64,000 nucleotides of DNA, taken from positions 2,356,001 through 2,420,000 of the forward strand of contig NZ_CP017561.2 of the NCBI RefSeq assembly GCF_001865575.2. The letters are read 5' to 3'. The number at the start of each line of letters is the position of its first letter. Positions within the stretch are counted from its first letter, which is position 1. Below are positions 30,824 to 38,020 of this stretch, in pieces. The notes beneath the pieces were generated by a model. It made no database searches. It saw nothing but the letters and a program-made list of their open reading frames with translations, and was not told the DNA's origin. The DNA is from Paraburkholderia sprentiae WSM5005. GTDB lineage: Bacteria > Pseudomonadota > Gammaproteobacteria > Burkholderiales > Burkholderiaceae. The position numbers and the translations under genes were made by a program.

Positions 30824-31732
30824 ATGCCTCTCTCCCCGGAACAGGACATTCTCGAGATCGCCCAGGACGCCTCCGTGCTCCGTTTTGCGCCGCAAGCCGG
30901 CGGCCGTCTGCTGTCGTGGACGATCGACGGCGAAGCGGTCATTCACTGGCCCGAGCACGCCGACTGGAGCGTGCCCGCGCGGATTCGCGGCGGCAATCCG
31001 CTGCTGTTTCCGTTTCTCGGCCGTCATCGCGTCGACGGCAAGATCGGCTATTGGCGTGACGCGCGGGGCACCGTGCGCGAGCTGCCGATGCACGGCTTCG
31101 CGCGCGATCTGCCGTTCGAGCCTCACGCCGACGTGCATGGCGCCGGCCTGCGCATGGTCCTGACCGACAGCGAAGCGACCCGCGGCTTCTATCCGTTCGG
31201 CTTCCGCTTCGAGGCCGCCTACGCGCTCATCGATCCGCGCACGCTCGAAGTAACGCTCACCACCACCAATAGCGGCGACACGCGGCTGCCCTACTACGCC
31301 GGCCATCACTTCTACTTCGCGTTGCCGCATACGCAGCGCGCCCACACGACGATCGAGCTGCCGCGCACCGAGCGGTGCCGTCAGCTCGACGACGGTTCGA
31401 TCAGCCCCGCCGAGCCGGGCGAAGCGCGCTACACGCTCGACGAAGCGCGCATCCACGACCGCTTCCATTGCCTGACCGGCACGCCCGATCGACCGGTGCG
31501 GATCGTGGCGCCGGGCGTTAATCGCGTCATCACGATCGATCTGCAGCGGCCCGGCTCGGTGCCGTGGTACGCGGTGACGACGTGGACTGAAACGCCGCAG
31601 TCGGACTTCTACTGCGTGGAGCCGTGGCTGGGGCTGCCCGATGCGATCCATAACGGCCGAGGTTTGCGCTGGCTCGAGCCGGGTCAGACCGAAACGGCGG
31701 CACTGCGCATGACTGTCGAGAAAACTGCTTGA
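30824..31732 (+). CDS. Aldose 1-epimerase family protein
   Basis: 302-aa galactose-mutarotase-like beta-sandwich protein. Seen motifs are QAGGRLLSWTIDGEAVIHWPE, GGNPLLFPFLGRH (the Pro-Leu-Phe-Pro region of GalM/YeaD proteins), LPMHGFARDLPFE with the conserved His, and YYAGHHFYFALP with the second catalytic His. The catalytic Glu is expected in FYCVEPWLGLPDAI. The frame is open back to 30509, but similarity starts at this ATG. It probably interconverts anomers of an aldose or aldose-6-phosphate. It stands alone, upstream of the LytM lipoprotein gene on the same strand. Confidence 0.88.
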   Translation: MPLSPEQDILEIAQDASVLRFAPQAGGRLLSWTIDGEAVIHWPEHADWSVPARIRGGNPLLFPFLGRHRVDGKIGYWRDARGTVRELPMHGFARDLPFEPHADVHGAGLRMVLTDSEATRGFYPFGFRFEAAYALIDPRTLEVTLTTTNSGDTRLPYYAGHHFYFALPHTQRAHTTIELPRTERCRQLDDGSISPAEPGEARYTLDEARIHDRFHCLTGTPDRPVRIVAPGVNRVITIDLQRPGSVPWYAVTTWTETPQSDFYCVEPWLGLPDAIHNGRGLRWLEPGQTETAALRMTVEKTA

Positions 31733-31888
31733 TACGCCCGCTTCGACGGCGAGCCGCTCGAGGCGGTCGCCCGCCGCCGCCTCGTCCCCCTCGCCGGGGG
31801 GCGCAACGCAAAACCGGTAGAATCGAACGCTTTGTCTGACTGTGCCGCGTGATCGGGATCGGCGCGCGGCAGCGCTTTGCGAGGTCCA

Positions 31889-32596
31889 ATGCTGGAAACA
31901 ACAAGAATCAAACGGCTCGGCTGCGCGGCGTTGCTCGCGCTGCTCGCCGCGTGCGGGTCGGCGCCGGTGGGGCCGGGGTACTACCGGGTCGAACGGGGCG
32001 ACACGCTGTCGAAAATCGCGCGCGGCAACCGTCAATCGGTGCAAAACATCGTGCGCTGGAACAAGCTGACCAACCCCGACAGCATCGAAGTCGGGCAGGT
32101 GCTGCGGGTCACGCCGCCGGGCGGCGCGGCGTCGAAGAGCGGCGCGATCCGCAGCGGCGGTAGCAGCGCGAGTGCGTCGGCCGCGCCGCGTCCTGCGCCC
32201 GCCGACTCGGCGCCGGCCAGCGCGCCCGCGCCCATCTCGCTGGTATGGCCGGCCGACGGCACCGTGTTCCGCCGTTTCGACGGCGGCAATTCGAAGGGTA
32301 TCGATATTTCCGCGGCGGCCGGCACGCCCATCGTCGCGGCGGCGCCCGGTACGGTCGTCTATGCGGGCAACGGCCTGCGCGGCTACGGCAATCTGCTGAT
32401 CCTCAAGCACAACGCCGACTACCTGACCGCCTACGCGCATAACCGCGCGCTATTCGTGAAGGAAGGCGAATCGGTCCAGCGCGGCCAGAAAATCGCCGAA
32501 ATGGGCGACACCGATACCGATCGCGTGATGCTGCATTTCGAGCTGCGCTACCAGGGCCGTTCGATCGATCCGTCGAAGGAACTGCCGCCGCGTTAA
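31889..32596 (+). CDS. LysM-LytM lipoprotein, NlpD/ActS-like amidase activator
   Basis: 235 aa. The lipobox is LLAAC (Cys about residue 21), followed by LysM ([20 protein letters not shown] onward, residues about 30-75), a Ser/Ala/Pro linker, and a C-terminal LytM/M23 domain. The zinc-binding His expected before GIDIS is Ser ([14 protein letters not shown]), so the domain should not be a peptidase, as in E. coli NlpD and ActS (YgeR), which activate AmiC during septal peptidoglycan splitting. The ATG follows GAGG by 5 nt. TAGAAT at 31818-31823 may be a -10. No rpoS lies next door, so this is more like ActS or a second NlpD. Confidence 0.88.
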   Translation: MLETTRIKRLGCAALLALLAACGSAPVGPGYYRVERGDTLSKIARGNRQSVQNIVRWNKLTNPDSIEVGQVLRVTPPGGAASKSGAIRSGGSSASASAAPRPAPADSAPASAPAPISLVWPADGTVFRRFDGGNSKGIDISAAAGTPIVAAAPGTVVYAGNGLRGYGNLLILKHNADYLTAYAHNRALFVKEGESVQRGQKIAEMGDTDTDRVMLHFELRYQGRSIDPSKELPPR

Positions 32597-32693
32597 GCGG
32601 CGCGGGCGCGGGAGCCCGCCGTGCTATAAACGCTCAATTCGAAGCGGCGTGGCGGCGCGCCAGGCCGCTTCCGTTATTTGCAAGGAATCTGAA

Positions 32694-33020
32694 ATGAAAA
32701 GCTCACTGGCGCGCGTCGCGACGGCTGCAACGATCGGTCTTGGCCTGCTGACGCTCGGCGGCCTCGGCGGCTGCTCGACCACGACCACGATGACCTATCT
32801 GCCCAGCGGCGACACCGGTTTCGCGATCAACTGCAGCGGCAGCGACGCCAGCACGAGCTGGGGCGAGTGCTACAAGCGCGCGGGCGAAGCCTGCGGCAAC
32901 TACGGGTACGAGGTGGTGTCGAAAGACGTCGACAACGGCGCGACGTCGGGCGGCACGATCGGCGGCATTTTCGGCGCGAATGTGAAAAACCGCTCGATGG
33001 TGATTCGCTGCAAACAGTAA
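32694..33020 (+). CDS. Small lipoprotein of unknown function
   Basis: 108 aa. The signal peptide ends in a lipobox (GGLGGC, Cys about residue 24). The mature part has a STTTT stretch and paired Cys residues (NCSGSD, GECYKRAGEACGNYGY and the C-terminal IRCKQ), which suggest two disulfides in the periplasm. GGTIGGIFG is a Gly-rich patch. The ATG follows AAGGAATCTGAA. It may be co-transcribed with the LytM lipoprotein 97 nt upstream. No function can be named. Confidence 0.8.
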   Translation: MKSSLARVATAATIGLGLLTLGGLGGCSTTTTMTYLPSGDTGFAINCSGSDASTSWGECYKRAGEACGNYGYEVVSKDVDNGATSGGTIGGIFGANVKNRSMVIRCKQ

Positions 33021-33073
33021 AGACAGCAGCGCTGTACGGCGCGCAGGGCCGGAAAGCCAGATAGCGTCGCCGA

Positions 33074-33181
33074 TCAGCGGCGTCGCCAGCGGCCCGAGCG
33101 CGGATCGATGCGCGCGGCGAAGCGCAGCAGCAACGCGAGCGCGATCACCCACACGCCGACAAAGATGATCACCCAGGTCAT
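33074..33181 (-). CDS. Putative 35-aa single-pass membrane protein
   Basis: The segment MTWVIIFVGVWVIALALLL is a clear transmembrane helix, followed by a basic tail (RFAARIDPRSGRWRRR), so the C-terminus should be cytoplasmic. The ATG at 33181 has GAGG 4 nt upstream. In-frame ATGs at 33223, 33214 and 33211 would give up to 49 residues, and the frame is open to 33277. It converges on the 108-aa lipoprotein gene. No family is recognised. It could be a chance hydrophobic frame. Confidence 0.4.
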   Translation of the reverse strand: MTWVIIFVGVWVIALALLLRFAARIDPRSGRWRRR

Positions 33182-33279
33182 GAGCCTCGCGCCGCCAAAA
33201 TAATCCGCCATCATCGGCCGCATATGTGAATTCGCGGTGAAGATCGTTGCGACGGTTAAACATCCACGTAAATCCATTC

Positions 33280-33307
33280 AAAAAAAAGCCCGGCACGAAG
33301 CCGGGCT
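33280..33307 (-). terminator. Intrinsic terminator with no clear upstream gene (minus strand)
   Basis: AGCCCGGC (33287-33294) pairs with GCCGGGCT (33300-33307) around a 5-nt loop. On the minus strand the stem is followed by eight T (complement of the A run 33280-33287). It would stop a transcript coming from 33308-33998, where no convincing gene lies. Confidence 0.85.
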
Positions 33308-33998
33308 AACGGGGGTTCGGCGCATATCGGCAAAGGACCGGTTCACCATGCGCCAGAACGGAATCTAACAATCCGCATTTACAAGTGCAATCCATTAATT
33401 TCGCGGGCAATGTTGCACGGCGTACGGATTCCGCGATCCGTGAATCGGAAATGTCCGAACGACACCGGCTTAATGCGCCGCTGCCGAAATACTCAAAGCG
33501 CTGATTCGTCCATCCGGAATGCGTGAGCATCGCACCAGCCAATGTTGTCCGGGATCGGCCGGAAGGCCCGCCAAAACAGCAGACGAAAGATGTCTGGCCG
33601 AATAACACTAACTCGTTTGGCGTTAAGGTCGCTTTACGTTGCGGATATTAACTTGGTGCGGAAACGCACGCAGCGCATCGAATAGTCGCGGCAGCACTTC
33701 CGAATAAGCGTCGATATCGCTTAACAACAATTCGCGAATAGTGAAACAAGATTAACATCGGCAATTCCGCCGACAATCCACACCCGTATTCCAGCCGCGC
33801 TTCATTTTCGAATATTCGGACGATTAATCGCGGCGCGCGCGCGCGAGCGTCGTTGAATCTGCCGGCATCCAGGTTCAGAATCCGACTGAGGCCGGCCATG
33901 CACGAAGGAGCGGCCGACGGGTTGCGCCAAGCTCGCCGCGCGGCCCGCCGGTTTGAGCCGATAGTTTATAGTGACGGCCCCGTCCGACCCCGCCCACG
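33308..33998. other. 690-nt gene-poor, AT-richer stretch; possible minus-strand small RNA
   Basis: This stretch is visibly richer in A and T than its surroundings and has no ORF that looks like protein. Two minus-strand frames (33306-33608 and 33648-33899) have no convincing ribosome binding site and no known motif. It contains short inverted repeats such as TTCGAATATTCG-like sequence near 33807-33819. The minus-strand terminator at its left edge suggests that at least part is transcribed leftwards. The right end (about 33960-33998) must hold the promoter of the DUF2288 gene. Confidence 0.45.
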
Positions 33999-34307
33999 AT
34001 GACTTCCCACGACGCCTCCCAAAGCCCCCTCTACGCGAAGCTGCTCGGCGAAACCGCCAGGATCGGCTGGAGCGAACTCGAACGTTTCTTTGCGCGCGGC
34101 ATACTCCTGCGCGTCGCGCGCGACCTCGATCTGGTGAGCGTCGCCGAAGCCATCGCCAACGACGACACGACCCAGGTCGCGCAATGGTTGTCCGCCGGCC
34201 TGGTCGAGCGTGTACAGGCCGAGACGGCCGCCGATTTCGCCGCGCGCGACCCTGAACTGTGGGCGGTCGTCGTCTCGCCGTGGGTTTGCGTGCAGGAGCG
34301 CTCTTGA
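33999..34307 (+). CDS. DUF2288 family protein
   Basis: 102-aa cytoplasmic protein matching the DUF2288 pattern: YAKLLGETARIGWSELERFF, then FARGILLRVARDLDLVSVAEA, and a C-terminal LWAVVVSPWVCVQE. The function of the family is unknown. Its TGA overlaps the TTG start of the MATE transporter, so the two are translationally coupled. AGGAG near its 3' end is the MATE ribosome binding site. Confidence 0.85.
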   Translation: MTSHDASQSPLYAKLLGETARIGWSELERFFARGILLRVARDLDLVSVAEAIANDDTTQVAQWLSAGLVERVQAETAADFAARDPELWAVVVSPWVCVQERS

Positions 34308-35692
34308 GCGACGCCGTGCCCGAAGCCGGGGCGCCGGCCGCCGGGACGCCGGCCGCCGGAACGCCCAGCGCCCCCGCGCTGCCGGGGCGCTGGCATCGCC
34401 GGGTGCTCGGGCTCGCGTTCCCGATCGTCCTCGCGAATCTGACGCAGCCGATCCTCGGCGCGGTCGACACCGCCGTCGCCGGTCATCTGGACGGTGCCTC
34501 GTACCTGGGCGGCGTCGCGCTCGGCGGGCTCTTCTTCAACTTTGTGTTCTGGGGTTTCGGCTTCCTGCGCATGGGCACGACCGGCCTCGTCGCGCAAGCG
34601 CACGGCGCGGGCCATCGCGACGAGCTGCGCAACACCGTCGTGCGCGCGCTGCTGATGGCGGCCGCGATCGGCGCGCTGGTGCTGCTCGTGCAGCAACCGC
34701 TGATCGGCTACGCGCTGCGGGCGATCGGCGGCAGCGACGCGGTGCAGCGGCACGCGCAGGTTTATTGCCACGCGCGCATCTGGGCCGCGCCGCTCGCGCT
34801 CGGCAACTACGTCGTGCTCGGCTGGCTGCTCGGCACGCAGCGGGTGCGGCTGGCGTTGCTGTCGCAGGTGTTCATCAATAGCGTGAACATCGTCGCGGTG
34901 CTGCTGTACGTGTATGCATTTCATTGGGGTGTGGCCGGCATCGGCGCAGCCACCGCGACCGCCGACGCGCTCGGCTTCGTGCTCGGCCTCGCGCTGTTAT
35001 GGCACGGCAGGCCGCGCGGCCTGCCCCCGCTGAATCGCGCCGCCTTGTTCGATGCCGCCGCGTTGAAGCGGCTCGTCGTGCTCAATCGCGACATCTTCGT
35101 GCGCACGCTGTGCCTGCTATCGTCGTTCGGCTGGTTCGCGCATCTCGGCGCGCGCCAAGGCGACGCGACGCTCGCCGCGAACGCGTTGCTGCTCAATTTC
35201 CAGACCTTCATGGCGTACGGGCTCGACGGCTTCGCGCATGCGGCCGAAGCGCTGGTCGGCGCGGCGATCGGCGCGCGCGACCGTCACGCGTTCGCACAGG
35301 CGGTCAAGGTCACCGCGCTGTGGTCGGTGCTCGGCGCCACGGGATTCTCGTTGGTGTACTGGAGCGCGGGCGCATGGATCATCGAACGGCTGACCGATCA
35401 GCTCGCGGTGCGGGCCGCGGCCGAGGCCTATCTGCCGTGGGCCGCGCTGTCGCCAGTGATTTCGGTGTGGGGCTTTCTGCTCGACGGCGTGTTTATCGGC
35501 GCAACGCGCACGCGCGAGCTGATGATGGCGATGGTGATGTCGCTTGGGGTGTTCGTGGCGGCGTCGTCGGCATTGCTCGCGTTGCACGGCAATCATGGGC
35601 TGTGGATCGCGCTGCTGATCTTCATGGCTGCGCGCGGCGTGACGCTCGCGCGTTATTTGCCGGGGCTGTCGCGAGGGATTGCGGCGGCTTAG
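34304..35692 (+). CDS. MATE-family (DinF-like) efflux transporter
   Basis: 462-aa inner-membrane antiporter with about 12 hydrophobic segments. MATE features are the N-terminal VLGLAFPIVLANLTQPILGAVDTAVAGHL pattern (here in WHRRVLGLAFPIVLANLTQP then VDTAVAGHL) and the repeat-half equivalent ASRQGDATLAANALLLNFQ-like region near residue 290. The start chosen is TTG, 6 nt after AGGAG and overlapping the DUF2288 stop; a GTG 45 nt upstream is the alternative. The first 25 residues have a short repeat (GAPAAGTPAAGTP). The substrate is unknown; DinF-type members export oxidants and cationic drugs. The next 290 nt (35693-35982) hold no gene that I can support. Confidence 0.9.
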   Translation: MSDAVPEAGAPAAGTPAAGTPSAPALPGRWHRRVLGLAFPIVLANLTQPILGAVDTAVAGHLDGASYLGGVALGGLFFNFVFWGFGFLRMGTTGLVAQAHGAGHRDELRNTVVRALLMAAAIGALVLLVQQPLIGYALRAIGGSDAVQRHAQVYCHARIWAAPLALGNYVVLGWLLGTQRVRLALLSQVFINSVNIVAVLLYVYAFHWGVAGIGAATATADALGFVLGLALLWHGRPRGLPPLNRAALFDAAALKRLVVLNRDIFVRTLCLLSSFGWFAHLGARQGDATLAANALLLNFQTFMAYGLDGFAHAAEALVGAAIGARDRHAFAQAVKVTALWSVLGATGFSLVYWSAGAWIIERLTDQLAVRAAAEAYLPWAALSPVISVWGFLLDGVFIGATRTRELMMAMVMSLGVFVAASSALLALHGNHGLWIALLIFMAARGVTLARYLPGLSRGIAAA

Positions 35693-35982
35693 CGCGCTGC
35701 GCAGCGCTTCGTTGGCTGTGCGCCGAACGACAGGCCGTTACGGCTTGAAACAAGCGCATACACATCGCACAACGGGCGCGTCCTAGAATCGCGTTAGCCC
35801 GTGCTCTCCGCGCGAACAGTCGGCGCGGGTCAGAAGTGCCGGCGTGCCCGCGCCGGTGCTTCGCCTTCCCACCTCCGCCCTTTCCCGGTCGTTTTCACTG
35901 CTTCAGCGCTTGCACCTCGCAGGCGCTTTCGCGGCACGGCGTCATCACAGGCTGCGCTCTTCGCTCCTGGCTGAAACAGCGC

Positions 35983-36150
35983 TCACTGTGCGACGGGCGC
36001 CGGCACCATCGCAGGCGGCCGATCGTCGGTGGGCACGCCGTGGTAGTCGGCGGGATCGCGTGGCGGCTTGCCGCGATGCGCTGACGGATTGTCCGCACAG
36101 CCGGCAACGCCGGCGCACAACAGTAACGCAAAAGTCAGAACGCGGGTCAT
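35983..36150 (-). CDS. 55-aa putative lipoprotein
   Basis: ATG at 36150, TGA at 35983-35985. The N-terminus MTRVLTFALLLCAGVAGC is a compact lipoprotein signal with lipobox GVAGC (Cys residue 18). The mature peptide of about 38 residues is hydrophilic and Pro/Asp-rich (PRDPADYHG, TDDRPPAM). GGAGA lies about 10 nt before the ATG. Position +2 after the Cys is Ala, so outer-membrane sorting is expected. No homologue is recognised. The gap of 181 nt to the divergent 58-aa gene could hold both promoters. Confidence 0.6.
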   Translation of the reverse strand: MTRVLTFALLLCAGVAGCADNPSAHRGKPPRDPADYHGVPTDDRPPAMVPAPVAQ

Positions 36151-36331
36151 TTTGCAATCGTCTCCGGGACAAGGATGGTCGACGGAGGTCCGTCGGCGCG
36201 CCGAGAGTCTACCCGCAAAGGGCGTTCCGCGACGCGATCACACCCGCTTGCGCCTCACTCTTTCCATTTCGTGAGATTTCGCGGGACGTGAGCTACTATG
36301 GGTTCATGGCTGGACCTACCGGGAGACTGCC

Positions 36332-36508
36332 ATGGACAGTGAATCGATCGCGGGCCTGATCGGGCTCGTAATAGGCCTGCTCGTGCTGTTGGCGTTGTCG
36401 ATTTTCGAATCGCGAACTTACCGGCGTGAACACGATGGCGAGGGCATGCTGCATCACTGGACGCATCAGCATTTGCATATGCCGCATTGGAGGCGCCCAC
36501 GGCATTGA
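36332..36508 (+). CDS. 58-aa membrane protein with His-rich tail
   Basis: ATG at 36332 after GGGAGACTGCC; TGA at 36506-36508. Residues about 6-25 form one transmembrane helix (IAGLIGLVIGLLVLLALSIF). The C-terminal 30 residues are unusually rich in His, Trp and Met (LHHWTHQHLHMPHW), a possible metal-binding patch on the side facing the positive residues (RRPRH). I do not recognise a family. It is followed by a strong hairpin at 36646-36670. Confidence 0.6.
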   Translation: MDSESIAGLIGLVIGLLVLLALSIFESRTYRREHDGEGMLHHWTHQHLHMPHWRRPRH

Positions 36509-36854
36509 TCCGGGTGATCTTCCGCCCGGACCTAATGACGTCTAGTCGCGGCACCGGCATGTCACGGTGGCTCGGTTGCGCGCCCGCTCGGTGACGCGAT
36601 GGCCGCCGTTGCGGCACATGCGCGCGCGGCGCGGCTCGATATACGCTGGACGGGCGCAATGCCCGTCCAGTTCCTCTCTACGCACTCATCCAACGACGAC
36701 GCTTCGCGCGCCGCGCTCTGGTAGGCACATGCGTTGCTGATCCCGATCCAGCAAGCGGCGCGCGACCCGCACGTCGATTGCCGCGGCGCACAGGCGCCGA
36801 ACCAGCATGACGATGCGGCCAGCGATTTCGCGGCCCCTCAACAAGGAGAACGCC
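36509..36854. other. Intergenic region between two small membrane-protein genes
   Basis: 346 nt with no supported gene. It holds the hairpin at 36646-36670 and, near its end, AAGGAGAACGCC, the ribosome binding site of the DUF3309 gene. A minus-strand frame (36686-36889) shows no family features and crosses the DUF3309 start. Confidence 0.5.
36646..36670 (+). terminator. Probable terminator hairpin
   Basis: CTGGACGGGC (36646-36655) pairs perfectly with GCCCGTCCAG (36661-36670) around GCAAT. The plus-strand tail TTCCTCTCT is pyrimidine-rich but not a T run, so strength is uncertain. It would end the 58-aa gene transcript. Confidence 0.5.
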
Positions 36855-37013
36855 ATGACCGTCGGAACCATCCTGCTAATCGTACTCATCCTGCTGCTGA
36901 TCGGTGCGTTGCCAAGCTGGCCGTATAGCAGCGGCTGGGGCTATAGACCGACTGGGCTCATCGGCGTCGTGCTGATCGTCGTGATCATTCTGCTGTTGAT
37001 GGGGCGTATCTAG
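36855..37013 (+). CDS. DUF3309 family small membrane protein
   Basis: 52 aa. Two hydrophobic helices (TILLIVLILLLIGALPSW and LIGVVLIVVIILLLMG) flank a Trp/Tyr/Gly-rich turn (PYSSGWGYRPTG), the pattern of DUF3309. AAGGAG stands 6 nt before the ATG. The family is common in proteobacteria and has no known function; a stress-related inner-membrane role is often guessed but not shown. tRNA-Pro follows on the same strand, with its own promoter. Confidence 0.82.
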   Translation: MTVGTILLIVLILLLIGALPSWPYSSGWGYRPTGLIGVVLIVVIILLLMGRI

Positions 37014-37071
37014 GCCACTGTGAGCCCACCGCGGCCAACTTCGTTGCCGGGACGATTCGCTCCGCTTAGGA

Positions 37072-37100
37072 TTGACGCTCCTGTCCGCACCCCCTATACT
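37072..37100 (+). promoter_or_regulatory. Sigma-70 promoter of tRNA-Pro
   Basis: -35 TTGACG (37072-37077) and -10 TATACT (37095-37100) with 17-nt spacing. The expected start at about 37107 is only a few bases before the mature tRNA end. This is the best promoter match in the window. Confidence 0.85.
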
Positions 37101-37111
37101 CTCGGATTCGT

Positions 37112-37188
37112 CGGAGCGTAGCGCAGCCTGGTAGCGCATCTGATTTGGGATCAGAGGGTCGTAGGTTCGAATCCTATCGCTCCGACCA
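37112..37188 (+). tRNA. tRNA-Pro (anticodon TGG)
   Basis: 77 nt with encoded CCA (37186-37188). The acceptor stem CGGAGCG pairs with CGCTCCG, the D-arm contains AGCGCAGCCTGG, the anticodon stem-loop is TCTGA-TTTGGGA-TCAGA (anticodon TGG), and the T-arm contains GGTTCGAATCC. Confidence 0.97.
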
Positions 37189-37202
37189 CGAAAAGCAATG
37201 CG

Positions 37203-37237
37203 AAACCCGCGGAGCCTCCGGCTTCGCGGGTTTTTTG
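37203..37237 (+). terminator. Intrinsic terminator of tRNA-Pro
   Basis: AAACCCGCG (37203-37211) pairs with CGCGGGTTT (37225-37233); GGAG and CTCC extend pairing inside. It is followed by a T run (37231-37236) and GCTTTTT. It lies 15 nt after the tRNA. Confidence 0.92.
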
Positions 37238-37406
37238 CTTTTTCGCTCGCATTACCGCGCACGCCGACGCCGGCCAGGCACTCGGCTTGCGAACCATCCC
37301 GCGTGCATGCGACAGTGCTTACGCATCTACCTCGATCCGCAGGCACGCCAAACCGAACGCAAACCCGCCGCAACGCCATCCTAAGCCGCTCAGAAAGGAG
37401 ACTCGC

Positions 37407-37865
37407 ATGGACCTGATCCTCTGGCGTCACGCCGAAGCCGAAGATGTCGCCGCGAGCGATCTCTCCCGCGCGCTCACCACGCGCGGCCGCAAGCAGGCAC
37501 AGAACGCCGCGAAATGGCTGCGCGCCCGTCTGCCCGACGACGCGGTCATCCTCGCGAGTCCCGCAGTGCGCACCATCCAAACCGCCGAAACGTTGAGCGA
37601 CCGGTACCGCGTCGTGCGCGAACTCGCGCCGAACGCAAGCGCGAACGACGTCCTCGAAGCGGCCGGCTGGCCCGGCGGCATTGCACAGACCGTGGTGATC
37701 GTCGGCCATCAACCGACGCTCGGCCACGTCGCCGCGCAACTGCTCGCCGACAGCCGCGCAAGCTGGCCGTTGAAGAAAGCCGGCATCTGGTGGATCGAGA
37801 GCCGCGAGCGCGACGGCGAACAACAGGCGGTGTTGCGCGCCGCCATCAGCCCCGATCTGATCTGA
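37407..37865 (+). CDS. sixA: Phosphohistidine phosphatase SixA family
   Basis: 152-aa cytoplasmic histidine-phosphatase superfamily protein. The catalytic motif is ILWRHAEAED (nucleophile His about residue 8), the conserved Arg is in SPAVRTIQTAE, and the second His is in VIVGHQPTLGH. AAGGAG precedes the ATG. SixA removes phosphate from phosphohistidine in HPt domains and, in E. coli, from NPr of the nitrogen PTS. It stands just upstream of the PHO-box-preceded olsB gene, whose promoter separates the two. Confidence 0.88.
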   Translation: MDLILWRHAEAEDVAASDLSRALTTRGRKQAQNAAKWLRARLPDDAVILASPAVRTIQTAETLSDRYRVVRELAPNASANDVLEAAGWPGGIAQTVVIVGHQPTLGHVAAQLLADSRASWPLKKAGIWWIESRERDGEQQAVLRAAISPDLI

Positions 37866-37922
37866 CCGCGCGCGTCGCGCGACGCACCCGACATGACAGG
37901 CACATACGCGAGGGCTTACGGA

Positions 37923-37962
37923 TCGTCATCCAATCGTCACGGCTTTGCCATGCGAGCGTCAC
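37923..37962 (+). promoter_or_regulatory. PHO-box array (PhoB sites) upstream of olsB
   Basis: Four 7-mers repeat at exactly 11-bp steps: TCGTCAT (37923), TCGTCAC (37934), TTGCCAT (37945) and GCGTCAC (37956). Three keep the GTCA core of the PhoB consensus CTGTCAT. A -10-like TACTAC (37970-37975) lies about 8 bp after the last unit, the usual place when PhoB replaces the -35. Inference: olsB is induced by phosphate starvation. Confidence 0.7.
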
Positions 37963-38020
37963 CCCGTGTTACTACATTGGCGAGAAAAGAAATCCTCACT
38001 CTTTTCGACCTGGACAGCCA

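Noticed and set aside
32597..32693. Possible terminator between the LytM lipoprotein and the 108-aa lipoprotein
   Set aside because: GC-rich short repeats are present, but I cannot build a stem with a T tail.
33306..33608. 100-codon minus-strand frame ending at the orphan terminator
   Set aside because: Its end at the terminator is tempting, but there is no ribosome binding site, the composition is odd (many Cys, Ser, Arg), and no motif is seen. A noncoding RNA is at least as likely.
33648..33899. 83-codon minus-strand frame in the AT-richer gap
   Set aside because: No ribosome binding site and no family; it crosses inverted repeats.
37112..37237. Genomic island attachment site at tRNA-Pro
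   Set aside because: No integrase, no direct repeat of the tRNA 3' end, and ordinary genes on both sides.
37514..38020. 169 extra codons upstream of olsB in frame
   Set aside because: They overlap sixA in another frame and cover the PHO-box array and promoter.
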